Below, piece after piece: positions 36,058 through 44,556 of a stretch of DNA of 64,000 nucleotides. The stretch is from the NCBI RefSeq assembly GCF_023701695.1, contig NZ_JAJOZC010000001.1, positions 4,401,894-4,465,893 of the forward strand. The letters run 5' to 3'. The stretch is from Streptomyces sp. RKAG290. Lineage in GTDB: Bacteria > Actinomycetota > Actinomycetes > Streptomycetales > Streptomycetaceae. A model generated the notes under the pieces. The model saw only the letters and a list, made by a program, of their open reading frames with translations. It was not told the DNA's origin and made no database searches. Positions within the stretch are counted from its first letter, which is position 1, and each line of letters starts with the position of its first letter. Position numbers and translations under genes: made by a program.

Positions 36058-36140
36058 GGGACGCCCGCATACATCCAGTGTGGGACGCCCGCATACATCC
36101 AGTGTGGGACGTCCGCATACCTCCGGTGTGCGGACGTCCC
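36058..36140. repeat. Three 24-base tandem repeats ending in a terminator hairpin
   Basis: GGGACGCCCGCATACATCCA-GTGT is present at 36058-36081 and 36082-36105, with a variant at 36106-36129. The third unit pairs with the trailing TGCGGACGTCCC: GGGACGTCCGCA (36106-36117) and its complement (36129-36140) make a 12-bp stem. It lies between the convergent VOC and amidase genes. Confidence 0.88.
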
Positions 36141-36243
36141 TCGGCCTTGCGATGCACCGCATCTGACGCCGTGCGCTGTCGCCGCACGTACTGGCCGCGA
36201 CGGCAGCCGTGCCTCTTCCTCGACGGCTACCCGGTACGACGCG

Positions 36244-37694
36244 TCACTTGGGTGCCTGGAAGCCGCCGATCCGCTGTTCCAGCAGGTCGGCCAGGCGCAG
36301 TGTGGTGCGGTCCTCGAACATCGGGCCTATGAGCTGCACTCCCACCGGCAGACCCTCGGGGGACCGGCCCGCGGGTATCGCGGTGGCGGGCAGGCCGGGC
36401 ATGGTGGCAAGTCCGGCCCAGACGAGCTGGTCGAAGTACGGGTACTCGACGCCGTCGATGTCGAGCCGGCGTTCCAGCAGATCAGGGTTGTGGTCGTGCG
36501 GGAACGCGGGGGTCGGCGTGATCGGACACACCACGGCATCGAACTCGCCGAACAGCTGCCGCCAGCCGTGGCGGTGCAGCTCGCGACGGTTGTTCACCTG
36601 GATCCAGTCGCGGTGGCTGCACGCCATGCCGCGCAGCCGCGCCGCGCCGAGACTCCGGTCGTGTGCGCTCAGTCCGGCGGCGCGGGTCCGCAGCTGCTCG
36701 TACGCCTCGACGGGAAAACGCGCAACGGAGCCCGAGAACAGCAACTGCGTGTAGAGCGTCCCGGCTTCGGCCAGATCGGGCAGCAGCGGACTGTGCCGCT
36801 CGACGCGGGCGCCGCCGTCGACCAGCGCGTCGGCCACCCGGTTCACGCCCGCGCGCACGGCGGCCCCGGTCGCAATGAGCGGATGCTCGTCGAGGACCAG
36901 GACCCGGAAGTCGCGGAGCCGCTCATGACGCGCGGGCGGCAGCGTCACGCGGTGCGCCACGCCGGACGTCAGTGGGTCAGGACCGGCCATGACGTCGAGC
37001 AGGAGCGTGAGGTCGCGGGCGGCGCGCGCCATCGGACCGACGACGGCGAGGTCGAGGTCGAGCGGCAATGCCGGCTCGGCCGGCGGGACCATACCGCGGC
37101 TCGCGGCCAGCCCGACTGTCGGCTTGTGCGCGTAGACACCGCAGAAGTGCGCGGGGGTGCGCAGCGAGCCGGCGAGGTCGGAGCCGATGGACAGCGCGCC
37201 GAACCCGGACGCCAGGGCCGCCGCCGATCCACCGGAGGACCCGCCCGAGGTGCGAGCGTGATCCCACGGGTTGTTGGTGGTGCCGTAGATGTCGTTGAAG
37301 GTCTGGATGTCCTGTAGCCCCAACGGCACATTGGTCTTGCCCAGCACCACCGCACCGGCGGCCTTGAGCCGTGACACCTGTACCGCGTCCTCGGCCGGTA
37401 CGAAGCCCCGGTGCTGCGGCATGCCCCAGGTCGTGGGCAGCCCGGCCATGTTGTACGACTCCTTGACCGTCACCGGAATGCCCAGAAGGGGTCGATCCTC
37501 CCCCGGCCGAATTCCTGGTCGGCATGACGCGCAGCCGCCCGGGCCCGATCGAAGTCGGACACACAGATCGCGTTGATCACTCCCGCGTCCCGCTCGATCC
37601 CAGCGATCGCCGCCTCGGTCAATTCCACCGAGGACACCTCACCAGCGCGCAACGCGGCTGCCATTTCTCCGGCCGACCGGAAATTCCCATCCAT
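36244..37694 (-). CDS. Amidase (amidase signature family), frameshifted as sequenced
   Basis: ATG at 37694 begins MDGNFRSAGEMAAALRAGEV, an amidase N-terminus, but the frame stops after DQEFGRG. Adding one base to the C5 run at 37500-37504 (G5 in coding sense) restores EDRPLLGIPVTVKESYNMAG and a 483-residue protein. The catalytic Lys lies in PVTVKES and the cis-Ser/Ser pair in TSGGSSGGSAAALASG. Such enzymes hydrolyse amides (for example indoleacetamide or aryl amides); the substrate is unknown. The conserved catalytic segments in the second frame imply an intact gene with an assembly error. Confidence 0.88.
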
Positions 37695-37827
37695 GAATCC
37701 GACGCTAACGGACCGCCCCGGAAGCCATAAAATCCCATTTCCCGCAACGGGAGATTCCGCGAAATCGCTTGGCTGGGTGGGCGGTTCCGTCGTCGTAGGT
37801 ACGGACGCGCCAGGAGGTGTCGCGGGG

Positions 37828-38742
37828 CTACTCCTCGGTGAAGACTTCCTCGGCGGAGGAGGCGGTGGCAGCGCGTTGAAGCCACTGGTGCAGGCGCTGC
37901 GGGTCGTTGCAGTCGGCGATCTTCGTTCGGATCTCGTCGGTGACGGCGATGCCGCGTACTTCGAGGACCAGCAGGAGGCCTTCGGCTCGGCCCTCGGCGC
38001 GGCCCTCGTCCCGGATTTCTTCCGACATGAAGGACTTGTAGAAAGAGAGGTCCACGGCCACCAGGTTCCTCCACTGTTGTGCGGCCGGGCGGTTGCCCAG
38101 GCCTTGTGCGGTGAGTTCGACGATGGGGTCGGCGATGTTCTCCGGTGCCTCCCGCAGCGCGGCGGACAGCGTTTTCAGTATGGCACCGACGTCCGGATTG
38201 TCGGCGTGTGCGATGGCGGCCAGAGTGGCGAGCGCGAGGTCCTTGCGGGCTTCGGCCACGTTCGTGATGACGGGCATGTTGTGTGGACCCGCGACGAGGG
38301 GGTTGAGAGTGAGCGTCTGCCACTGGCGGAGGCCGATGCTGAGGGGGCGAGCGGCCCATTCGGCCGTCACGAGGTCCTGGCAGACGACCAGGAGCAGGAC
38401 GGGCAGGCCGCCGTATCTGTTGTAGAGGTAGCTGACGTAGTAGGGCCAGCTGATTGTCTTGCGCGGGTCCTTCTTGCCCTGGGCCTCGATGGCGAGAAGG
38501 AAGGGGCCGTCGTGCTCCGTTTCGATGCGTAGAAGGGTGTCGACCCGGCGTTCGACCGGGCTGGTTTCGGTGAGGTCGGTCGGTAGGACGGTGGCTGAGG
38601 TGGGCGGCGGGATGTCGATGCCCAGCACTTCGGAGACCCGGGAGAAGAGGCCCGGGTACTCCTGGAAGATGCGGTGCATTGCCTCGTGCGGTGAGCTGAC
38701 CAATGCAGGTCCGTTCGGGTTGAGGGTGGGGCGAGGGAGCAC
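37828..38742 (-). CDS. PD-(D/E)XK-type nuclease/Rpn-like family protein
   Basis: The 304-aa product resembles Rpn/DUF4351-type proteins, which are PD-(D/E)XK nucleases linked to recombination. Candidate active-site residues are the Asp of VERRVDTLL and E-x-Q-x-K in LLAIEAQGKKDP. The C-terminal RDEGRAEGRAEG repeat followed by LLLVLEVRGIAVTDE is typical of this group. The start is uncertain: GTG 38742 is the longest form, while family members often start a few residues before HEAMHRIF. A decayed duplicate lies immediately upstream (38753-39006). Confidence 0.72.
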   Translation of the reverse strand: MLPRPTLNPNGPALVSSPHEAMHRIFQEYPGLFSRVSEVLGIDIPPPTSATVLPTDLTETSPVERRVDTLLRIETEHDGPFLLAIEAQGKKDPRKTISWPYYVSYLYNRYGGLPVLLLVVCQDLVTAEWAARPLSIGLRQWQTLTLNPLVAGPHNMPVITNVAEARKDLALATLAAIAHADNPDVGAILKTLSAALREAPENIADPIVELTAQGLGNRPAAQQWRNLVAVDLSFYKSFMSEEIRDEGRAEGRAEGLLLVLEVRGIAVTDEIRTKIADCNDPQRLHQWLQRAATASSAEEVFTEE

Positions 38743-38752
38743 TGTCGCGGGG

Positions 38753-39046
38753 CTACTCCTCGGTGAAGACTTCCTCGGCAGAGGAAGCGGTGGCAGCGCG
38801 TTGGAGCCACTGATGCAGGCGCTGCGGGTCGTTGCAGTCGGCGATTTTCGTTCGGATCTCGTCGGTGACGGCGATGCCGCGTACTTCGAGGACCAGCAGG
38901 AGGCCTTCGGCCCGGCCTTCGGCTCGGCCCTCGGCGCGGCCCTCGTCCCGGATTTCTTCCGACATGAAGGACTTGTAGAAAGCGAGGTCCACGGCCACCA
39001 GGTTCCGTTCGGGTCGAGGGTGGGGCGACCGGAGACAAGTTCGTCA
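38753..39046 (-). pseudogene. Truncated tandem copy of the Rpn-like gene
   Basis: Bases 38743-39006 are almost identical to 37818-38069, the last 80 codons of the adjacent gene, except for one extra 12-base RAEG unit. Upstream of this fragment, GGTTCCGTTCGGG fuses it to a copy of the gene's 5' region (GTTCGGGTCGAGGGTGGGG) out of frame, so the middle is deleted. No intact product is possible. It records a tandem duplication followed by internal deletion. Confidence 0.85.
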
Positions 39047-40047
39047 GGCCGCTTCGTACAGGTCGGTGTGTTCGGTTCGGCAGTCGCGGCAATGTCCTGG
39101 CTCGGTGGCGCGGAAGGCGCGTTCGCACGTTTCGCAGTTCTGGAGCGGGATGACGATGACCCTGCGGCGCGGTGGTGGTGCCAGGGCCTCGGTGCCGGGC
39201 AACGGCGGTGGCAGGCGGGTCGTGATCCGGTGCCGCAGGAGCCTCGCCGGGTGCCTGAGAGGCGTCGGGAGGTCTGCCGTCAGGGCGTGGCGGATCGTGT
39301 CCGGGTGGGCTTCACGTTCCAGCCAGGTGATGACGCCTGGGGTGAGCGTGCTGATCTCGGCCTCGGAGAGCGTGAGTTGGGGTGCCTGGCGGCGGAGGTC
39401 GGCGAGCAGCGCGGCGGCCGTGCGATGCAGGTCCGGTGTGGGGGTGTGAGGCTGGGGAGTGGCGGCGGTGTCGCCCTGGGAGCCGTGGGCGGCGGTACGA
39501 AGGCCGGGGCGGGCAGCGGCGTCGGCTCGGGCAGTGGCTCCGGTGCCGGTTCCGGTGTCGGGACGGGCCGCGGTTCGGGGGGCGTCCGGATCGGTGGCGG
39601 CGGGGGTGGTGCGGGCCGCTGCCCTGCCGGTGGGGCGGTGCGCTGCGGTCGTCGCTCGGGTGGTGCTTCTGTGCCGGGCTGGTTGTACGAGACCGTGCGG
39701 GTGACGACCCGGCCGTCCGGGAGGCGTACGCGGTTGCGGTGCAAGTAGCCCGTGGCCTCCAGTTCGCGCAGGGCGGCCGCGATGCGGGCTTCGCTCTCCG
39801 GGAAGCGCTCGGTGAGGGTCTTGATGCCGGCCTTCGCCCCGGTGGGCAGCGACTGGATGTGTACGGCCAGCCCGATCGCGATGAGGGAGAGGCCGCGGTG
39901 CTGGGCGAGGTGGTTGCCGATGATCGTGAAGCCTGCGGCGTGCCGGACGTTGACGTGGATGACACCGGATGTCGGTGTGACGTCAGGCGGGGAGCCGGGG
40001 GAGCCGGGCTGGGCGCACGGGGGCGCGGTAATCTGCGGGGTATCCAT
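39044..40047 (-). CDS. HTH protein with Pro-rich linker and C-terminal zinc ribbon, frameshifted as sequenced
   Basis: ATG at 40047 starts MDTPQITAPPCAQPG. A winged-helix-like region follows (about 25-120: HLAQHRGLSLIAIGLAVHIQ, AALRELEATGYLHRNRVRLP), then a long Pro-rich linker. The frame shifts at the G5 run 39440-39444; one extra base gives PTPDLHRTAAALLADLRRQA, a second helical domain (VITWLEREAHPDTIRHALTA) and C-E-T-C...C-R-D-C, a likely zinc ribbon, ending LYEAA (334 aa). This architecture is common in Streptomyces accessory DNA; I do not know its function, though DNA binding is likely. Confidence 0.75.
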
Positions 40048-40330
40048 CAGGAAGCGTTCTCTTCCTCGTGGTCAGGCCCTCGGGCGGGATTCGCAGTCCC
40101 AGCCGGGGGCCGTCTCATGTCTGTGGTTGTCGCGGCGAGCATATGCCAGCCAACCCGCCTCAAATCCAGCCCAGTTGTTGTTTTTCACCCGTGCGAGTGA
40201 CGGGGGTCTGAGTGGGGTGGGGTCATTTCCCTAAGTTCTTTAAAGCCTTTAGACGTCGTGGTCCGCCGCGTCGCGGACCACCGGGTCGTGAATCAGCGCG
40301 TCTTGGGCGTCCACGACCCGGTGGCGGCGG
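40048..40330. terminator. Intergenic region with tandem hairpins
   Basis: No gene is seen. GTGGTCCGC (40258-40266) pairs with GCGGACCAC (40273-40281), and CGGGTCGTG (40282-40290) pairs with CACGACCCG (40312-40320). These lie just past the end of the leftward RsbW-like gene and probably terminate it. An A/T-richer patch (TTCTTTAAAGCCTTTAG, 40236-40252) probably belongs to the promoter of the leftward HTH gene. Confidence 0.6.
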
Positions 40331-40756
40331 TCACGGTGCGAGGTCGAGTTCCGCCCATACCGTCTTGCGCGGGACCGGTCCGGGGATGACGCCCCAGTGG
40401 TCGGCGAGGGCCTCGACGATGAGCAGGCCCCGCCCCCACTCCGCGTCGGCCGCAGGCGCGGATGGTACGGGCAGCCGGTCGCCCCGGGTGTCGGTGACCT
40501 CGATCCGCAGCAGCGCATCCCTCCGCACGGTGAGCCGCAGTTGGAAGTCCCTGCCCTGCACACGGCCGTGCACGGTGGCGTTGGTGGCGAGCTCCGCGAC
40601 GATGTGCGCGGCCGACTCGGAGGGGAGTCCCCAGAGGTTGAGGTGGGCCACCGCGAGCAGGCGGGCGAGCCTGGCGCCCCGGCGGGTGGGTGAGAGCAGC
40701 ACGGTGAAAGCCCAGCTGGTGGTGGGGTGTTGGGGGCTGGCGATTTGTTGGTTCAC
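40331..40756 (-). CDS. RsbW-like ATP-binding protein
   Basis: The 141-aa product is a GHKL ATPase: N box IVAELATNATVHGRV, G1 region EVTDTRGDRLP and G2 AEWGRGLLIVEALAD. Small proteins of this kind in Streptomyces act as anti-sigma or regulatory kinases and often sit beside XRE-DUF5753/DUF397 genes (whiJ-like systems). The remnant at 40921-41046 looks like such an XRE gene. GTG at 40756 is the best available start, without a strong Shine-Dalgarno. Confidence 0.82.
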   Translation of the reverse strand: MNQQIASPQHPTTSWAFTVLLSPTRRGARLARLLAVAHLNLWGLPSESAAHIVAELATNATVHGRVQGRDFQLRLTVRRDALLRIEVTDTRGDRLPVPSAPAADAEWGRGLLIVEALADHWGVIPGPVPRKTVWAELDLAP

Positions 40757-40920
40757 ATCACTCAGCGTGGCCGCGTCTGCGTACCGTGCACAGTGACGAA
40801 GCCCTTGCGTACGGTGATTGTCCGGGGCTTGTCCAGTGCTGTCCTGGCTGTCCGGCGTGACGTGCGGGGAACGGGGGCGGTTGAGGAAGTACGGGCACGC
40901 ACGTCGGAAGTGGGGCACGG

Positions 40921-41046
40921 ATGAGTGTGGACGGGGTCGGTGCGGAGCAGGGTGATGGCGGGGCGGTCGAGCCCGGTTGGGATGAACTGCGCTATGGGAT
41001 TCTGAGCCGTACCCGGAACACGGCGCGCCCCCGGCCTGGGACATGA
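40921..41046 (+). pseudogene. Remnant of an XRE/DUF5753-type regulator gene
   Basis: An open frame of 41 codons begins MSVDGVGAEQGDGGAVEPGW and continues DELRYGILSR. The first part recalls the acidic start of Streptomyces XRE regulators and ELRYG recalls their C-terminus (usually ...ELRYGxIRAQ), so this looks like a gene with its middle deleted. The comparison is from memory. It lies divergent from an RsbW-like gene, the usual position of such a regulator. It could instead be a short unrelated peptide gene. Confidence 0.4.
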
Positions 41047-41055
41047 TCCGCGGTC

Positions 41056-41385
41056 GTGGGGCATCCGCATCTGCCGAGCGCCGAGGTCGCCGTCACCGCC
41101 GCGCGCGAGGTCGCTCGCGCGTACAACGTGGAGATGACCGTCACCGACGACATCGGCGCCGACCAGGCCTCGCGCCGCGCCTCGGCCGGCGCCTTCGCGG
41201 TGCTCGATCCCGGCGGTTCGTTGCCGCACGAGGCGTTCATCGGGCTGGGCGGTTCACCCGTGGTCACCGTCCAGGTCTTCCCCGAGGACGACGCGAAGAT
41301 CACCGTCGAGGGAGTGGTGTTCGATGACGTCCCGCGTGACTCGGTCCCCGCCTTCCTCCGCTCCGCCCGGCCCGCGAACGATTGA
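41056..41385 (+). CDS. Hypothetical protein
   Basis: The 109-aa product (GTG 41056) has an N-terminal helix (AEVAVTAAREVARAYNVEMT) and a short beta-rich second half (AFIGLGGSPVVTVQVFPEDD). There is no signal peptide, membrane helix or recognisable motif. Codon usage is typical of the genome. CATGAT at 41042-41047 is suitably placed for a leaderless transcript. I do not recognise the family. Confidence 0.6.
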   Translation: MGHPHLPSAEVAVTAAREVARAYNVEMTVTDDIGADQASRRASAGAFAVLDPGGSLPHEAFIGLGGSPVVTVQVFPEDDAKITVEGVVFDDVPRDSVPAFLRSARPAND

Positions 41386-41425
41386 CTGTGGATCGTCTAC
41401 GCGCCGGGTCCGCGGGGCCTGTCGC

Positions 41426-42025
41426 TCAGCGGACCCGGTCGTAGATGAGCGACAGGGTGCCGTGCTCGCCCGCGGACTGGGCGGCCAGCGTCCACCGGCC
41501 CGTGGGCAGGCCGTCGTCGAACAGGCGGGGTCCGCCGCCGAGGAAGACCGGGAAGACCGTGAGCGCCAGCCGGTCGACCTGGTCGGCCGCCAGCAGCGCC
41601 TTGATGACACTCGCGCTGTTGAGCACGAGGATGTCGCCGCCCTCGGTGGCCTTGAGGTCCGCGACCACCTCGGCGGCCGGCCTGTCGACGAGCGTCGTCC
41701 GCTCCCACGGCGCCTTGTCGAGTGTGGAGGACAGGACCACCTTCTCGGTGTCGAGCAGCCACTGCGCGAAGCCCTCGTCGCGCGGGTCGACGCCCTCCGC
41801 ACCGATGACGGTCGGCCAGAAGCCCAGGAAACCCTCGGCGTTGACCCGCCCGAGCAGGGCAGTCGTCGCGGTCTCGTGGACGCCGGCCATGTGGTCGCGG
41901 GCGACGTCGGTGTGGGCGTACGGCATCACCCAGCTGTTGTCCTCGGGGCGCGGGCCGGCGTAGTGGCCGTCGAGGGAGAGGCTCATGTTGATGACGACCC
42001 TGCGGCCGGCGGTCTGCTCGGTCAT
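41426..42025 (-). CDS. Dihydrofolate reductase/RibD C-terminal domain family protein
   Basis: The 199-aa product matches the RibD_C/DHFR-like fold: N-terminal RRVVINMSLSLDGHYAGP, central ALLGRVNAEGFLGFWPTVIG, nucleotide-binding EGGDILVLNSASVIKALLAA and the closing VFLGGGPRLFDDGLP. Family proteins reduce pterins or pyrimidines with NADPH, but many paralogues have unknown substrates. ATG at 42025 overlaps the stop of the upstream ArsR-SRPBCC gene (ATGA), so the two are coupled and under ArsR control. Confidence 0.88.
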   Translation of the reverse strand: MTEQTAGRRVVINMSLSLDGHYAGPRPEDNSWVMPYAHTDVARDHMAGVHETATTALLGRVNAEGFLGFWPTVIGAEGVDPRDEGFAQWLLDTEKVVLSSTLDKAPWERTTLVDRPAAEVVADLKATEGGDILVLNSASVIKALLAADQVDRLALTVFPVFLGGGPRLFDDGLPTGRWTLAAQSAGEHGTLSLIYDRVR

Positions 42026-42903
42026 TTCGTGCTCCCTGTGTCGGTGTCGTGGTCCGTGTCTTCGGTGTCTTCGGTGTCGTGCGGGTCCGCGGCGAGGATC
42101 GCCGCGAGCCTGTCCAGGCTCTGGCCGAAGCCGATCTCGATGCCTGCGACGAAGTCCGCGGAGTCGACCGTGGTGTCAGCGAGCTCCCAGTGGACGTCGA
42201 GGTCCGTGCCGGTGCCGGTGCCGGTGGGCCGGAGGCCGAGGCCGACGTGGGCGGTGAAGGCGGGGGTCCCGTCCGGAAGCAGCGGGGAGAGCCGGTAGGT
42301 CAGACGTTCACCGGGGCGTACGTCGTCGACGACACCCTCGGCGCGCCCGACGACCGGCTCGGAGCCGTCGGCGTCCTCCGCGTCGCGGTACTCCTGGACG
42401 ATCCGGCCGCCCGGGCGGGCCTCGAAGACGAGCTCCGATATGCGGAGGTCGTCGGGCGCCCACCAGCGGGCGAGGAGCGCGGTGCGGGTCAGGTGGCGCC
42501 AGACCGCCTCGGGGCTCGCTGCCAGCGACCGGAGGAACCCGAACGAACGGCCGTCCGCCCACCCCGGCCGCTCCGCCGCGAGCCGCTCCGCGCGGAGATC
42601 CGCCCCGTAGCGGTCGAACGTGGTGTCCGCGCCGCCGACCTGGTCGGCCGTGTCGGCGAGCCGGCCGAGCGCGTCCGCCAGCTCCCGCAGGGCGGCGGAC
42701 CGGAGCGCGTAGACGCGGCGCTGGCCGGTGCGCTGCGAGGTGACGACCCCGGCGCGCTCAAGGGTCTGGAGGTGTTTGGTGGTCTGCGGCTGGCGCGCCT
42801 CGGCCAGCTGGGCGAGGACACCGACCGAGCGGGGCCGCTCGGCCAGCAGACTCACGAGCCGCCAGCGGGCCGGGTCGGCCAGTGCGATGAGGAGTGCGTC
42901 CAT
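42022..42903 (-). CDS. ArsR-type regulator fused to an SRPBCC/AHSA1 domain
   Basis: The 293-aa product combines an N-terminal ArsR winged helix (about 1-95: LIALADPARWRLVSLLAERP, AEARQPQTTKHLQTLERAGV) with a C-terminal SRPBCC/Aha1-like pocket (about 125-285: PEAVWRHLTRTALLARWWAP, VFEARPGGRIVQEYRD). Such fusions bind a small hydrophobic ligand and release DNA. ATG at 42903 follows an A/T-rich operator. The last residues are Asp/Thr repeats (DTEDTEDTDHDTDTG). It is coupled to the reductase gene downstream. Confidence 0.88.
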   Translation of the reverse strand: MDALLIALADPARWRLVSLLAERPRSVGVLAQLAEARQPQTTKHLQTLERAGVVTSQRTGQRRVYALRSAALRELADALGRLADTADQVGGADTTFDRYGADLRAERLAAERPGWADGRSFGFLRSLAASPEAVWRHLTRTALLARWWAPDDLRISELVFEARPGGRIVQEYRDAEDADGSEPVVGRAEGVVDDVRPGERLTYRLSPLLPDGTPAFTAHVGLGLRPTGTGTGTDLDVHWELADTTVDSADFVAGIEIGFGQSLDRLAAILAADPHDTEDTEDTDHDTDTGSTK

Positions 42904-42910
42904 GGCTCCA

Positions 42911-42946
42911 ATATTCACCGTAGAGAATATTCTCGTCAAGGAATAT
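42911..42946 (-). promoter_or_regulatory. Palindromic operator for the ArsR-SRPBCC gene
   Basis: GAGAATATTCTC (42923-42934) is a perfect 12-base palindrome flanked at equal distance by ATATTC (42911-42916) and GAATAT (42941-42946). The A/T-rich cluster sits 8-43 bases upstream of the start codon, as expected for an autoregulating ArsR protein. Confidence 0.7.
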
Positions 42947-43109
42947 GTCGGCTGAGGCGCCTCCGGCCGGTCCCGGCCGGTCATTCAGGGGCGGCGAGGG
43001 GAGGGGCGAGTGCGGAGTCGTCGTCCATGCCGCCGGCCCCGCGGTGAGCGCGCCGGGCGGCAGCGGCCGAGGAGCCTGGCCGGCGTTCGGTGGCGTACCT
43101 TCCCTGTGC

Positions 43110-43586
43110 ATGACGGACATCGACAAGCTCACCGGCCTGTTCGAGGCGCTGGGCGCCGACGACGCACCGGGCTGGGCCGACTCGGAGGCCGAGGAGGACA
43201 TCCCTCAGCTGGCCCGGTACCGGTTCCTGCGCATGGTCTGGCAGGACATCGACGTCTGGAGTTCGGCGGCGCCCGACTGGGTCGAGGCCTACCGGAAGGA
43301 CGGCCCGGCGAGCGGTGCCGTCGAGCGGGCACTGCGGCTCGGGCTGACCCCCGGTGAACTGGGTGAGATAGCGCGCGAGGTCGCGAGGGAGACCGCGTTC
43401 GGATTCCTCCTCGGACTGGCCGACCCGGCGGACGGCGAGCTTGCGCCCGAGACCGAGGCGCAGTTGCCCGGCTGGTGCCTGGCCGAACTGTCGCCCGGGG
43501 GCGAGCCCACGGGGCGGGTGCTGGGCGCGCTCCACGAGGACCTGGACGAAGTGGAGCCGCAAGGCCCGACCGGAGGTGTCAGTTGA
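43110..43586 (+). CDS. Hypothetical protein
   Basis: The 158-aa acidic product (MTDIDKLTGLFEALGADDAP) appears all-helical, with WADSEAEEDIPQLARYRFLR and AREVARETAFGFLLGLADPA. It has no signal peptide or catalytic motif that I recognise. ATG at 43110 lacks a Shine-Dalgarno, and TACCTT (43096-43101) ends 8 bases upstream, suggesting a leaderless mRNA. Its stop overlaps the methyltransferase start, so the two are co-translated. Confidence 0.65.
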   Translation: MTDIDKLTGLFEALGADDAPGWADSEAEEDIPQLARYRFLRMVWQDIDVWSSAAPDWVEAYRKDGPASGAVERALRLGLTPGELGEIAREVARETAFGFLLGLADPADGELAPETEAQLPGWCLAELSPGGEPTGRVLGALHEDLDEVEPQGPTGGVS

Positions 43587-44394
43587 CCGCGTTCGACGTC
43601 AGCGAGCGGCGGATCTGGGACGGGCGGGCCGAGAGCTACGCCCGTACCTTCGCCCGCCTCTGCGCCCGTACGGTTCCCGCACTGCTGGACGCCGCCGAAG
43701 CGGGGCCGGGACGCGGCTGCTCGACGTGGGGTGCGGGAGCGGCAGTGTGACGGTCGCCGCCGTCGGCCGGGGCGCGGCCGTACGGGCCGTGGACGCCGAA
43801 CCCGGCATGGTCGAGGCGACCCGGCGGGCGGCGCCCGGCGTCGAGGTCCGCACCGGCTCCCTGCCTCAGCTCCCCTATCCCGACGGCGAGTTCGACGCGG
43901 TGGTGGCGAACTTCGTGCTCAACCACGTAGGCCGGCCGCTGGAAGCGCTCGTCGAACTGCGCCGGGTCACCCGCCCCGGCGGCCGGGTCGCCGTCACCAT
44001 CTGGCGGGTGCCGGGCGCTCCCGGCCAGGCGCTGATCGGGCGCGCCGCCGAGGCCGCCGGACTGACCCGGCCCGAGTGGCTGGCCACCGTCGACGAGGAG
44101 CACAACTTCCCGCGCACCACGCAGGGGCTGGCGGAGCTGCTGACGTCCGCCGGACTCGCGGACGTGCGGAGCGAGGAGCTGTCCTGGGACCACCACGCGG
44201 ACGCGGAGGAGTGGTGGGCCGGTCCCGCGGCCGGGGTCGCCGCGATCGGACAGCTGGTCAACAGCCGGGGGCCGGAGGGCGTGGCCGCGGCGAAGCGGGA
44301 GTACGACGTGCTGTGCCGCGAGTTCGCCGACGCCGGCCGGGGAGGGCGGCTGGCGCTGCCGCACGCCGCGCTGCTGGCACAGGGAAGGGTGTAG
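43583..44394 (+). CDS. Class I SAM-dependent methyltransferase, frameshifted as sequenced
   Basis: The first frame starts at TTG 43583 (CGGAGGTG upstream, TTGA overlap with the previous stop) and reads TAFDVSERRIWDGRAESYAR. It is broken near the G4 run 43702-43705. One extra G gives AGAGTRLLDVGCGSGSVTVA, the SAM-binding motif I, followed by VRAVDAEPGMVEATRRA (motif II) and FDAVVANFVLNHVGRP. The repaired protein has 270 aa, a Methyltransf_11-type enzyme. Substrate unknown; it is paired with an unknown acidic protein. Confidence 0.85.
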
Positions 44395-44510
44395 CGGCCC
44401 CCCGTGCCGCGTGGCCGGGGTGAGGGAGGGCGGAGCGGCAGCCCGTAACGCCTGACCCGTGCCGCCCGGCCGGGAGCGTGCCTGCGGCGACCGGCGGTCG
44501 CGCAGACGGC

Positions 44511-44540
44511 GGGGCCCGGACGGTGAACCGTCCGGGCCCC
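44511..44540. terminator. Bidirectional terminator
   Basis: GGGGCCCGGACGG (44511-44523), loop TGAA, and its complement (44528-44540) form a 13-bp stem between the convergent methyltransferase and LCP genes. Confidence 0.85.
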
Positions 44541-44556
44541 GCTGCCTCGGCTCGCC

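Noticed and set aside
36058..36129. CRISPR-like 24-base repeats
   Set aside because: Units are directly adjacent with no spacers and number only three.
37818..39006. Insertion sequence suggested by near-identical direct copies
   Set aside because: No terminal inverted repeats, target duplication or separate transposase; a tandem duplication explains it.
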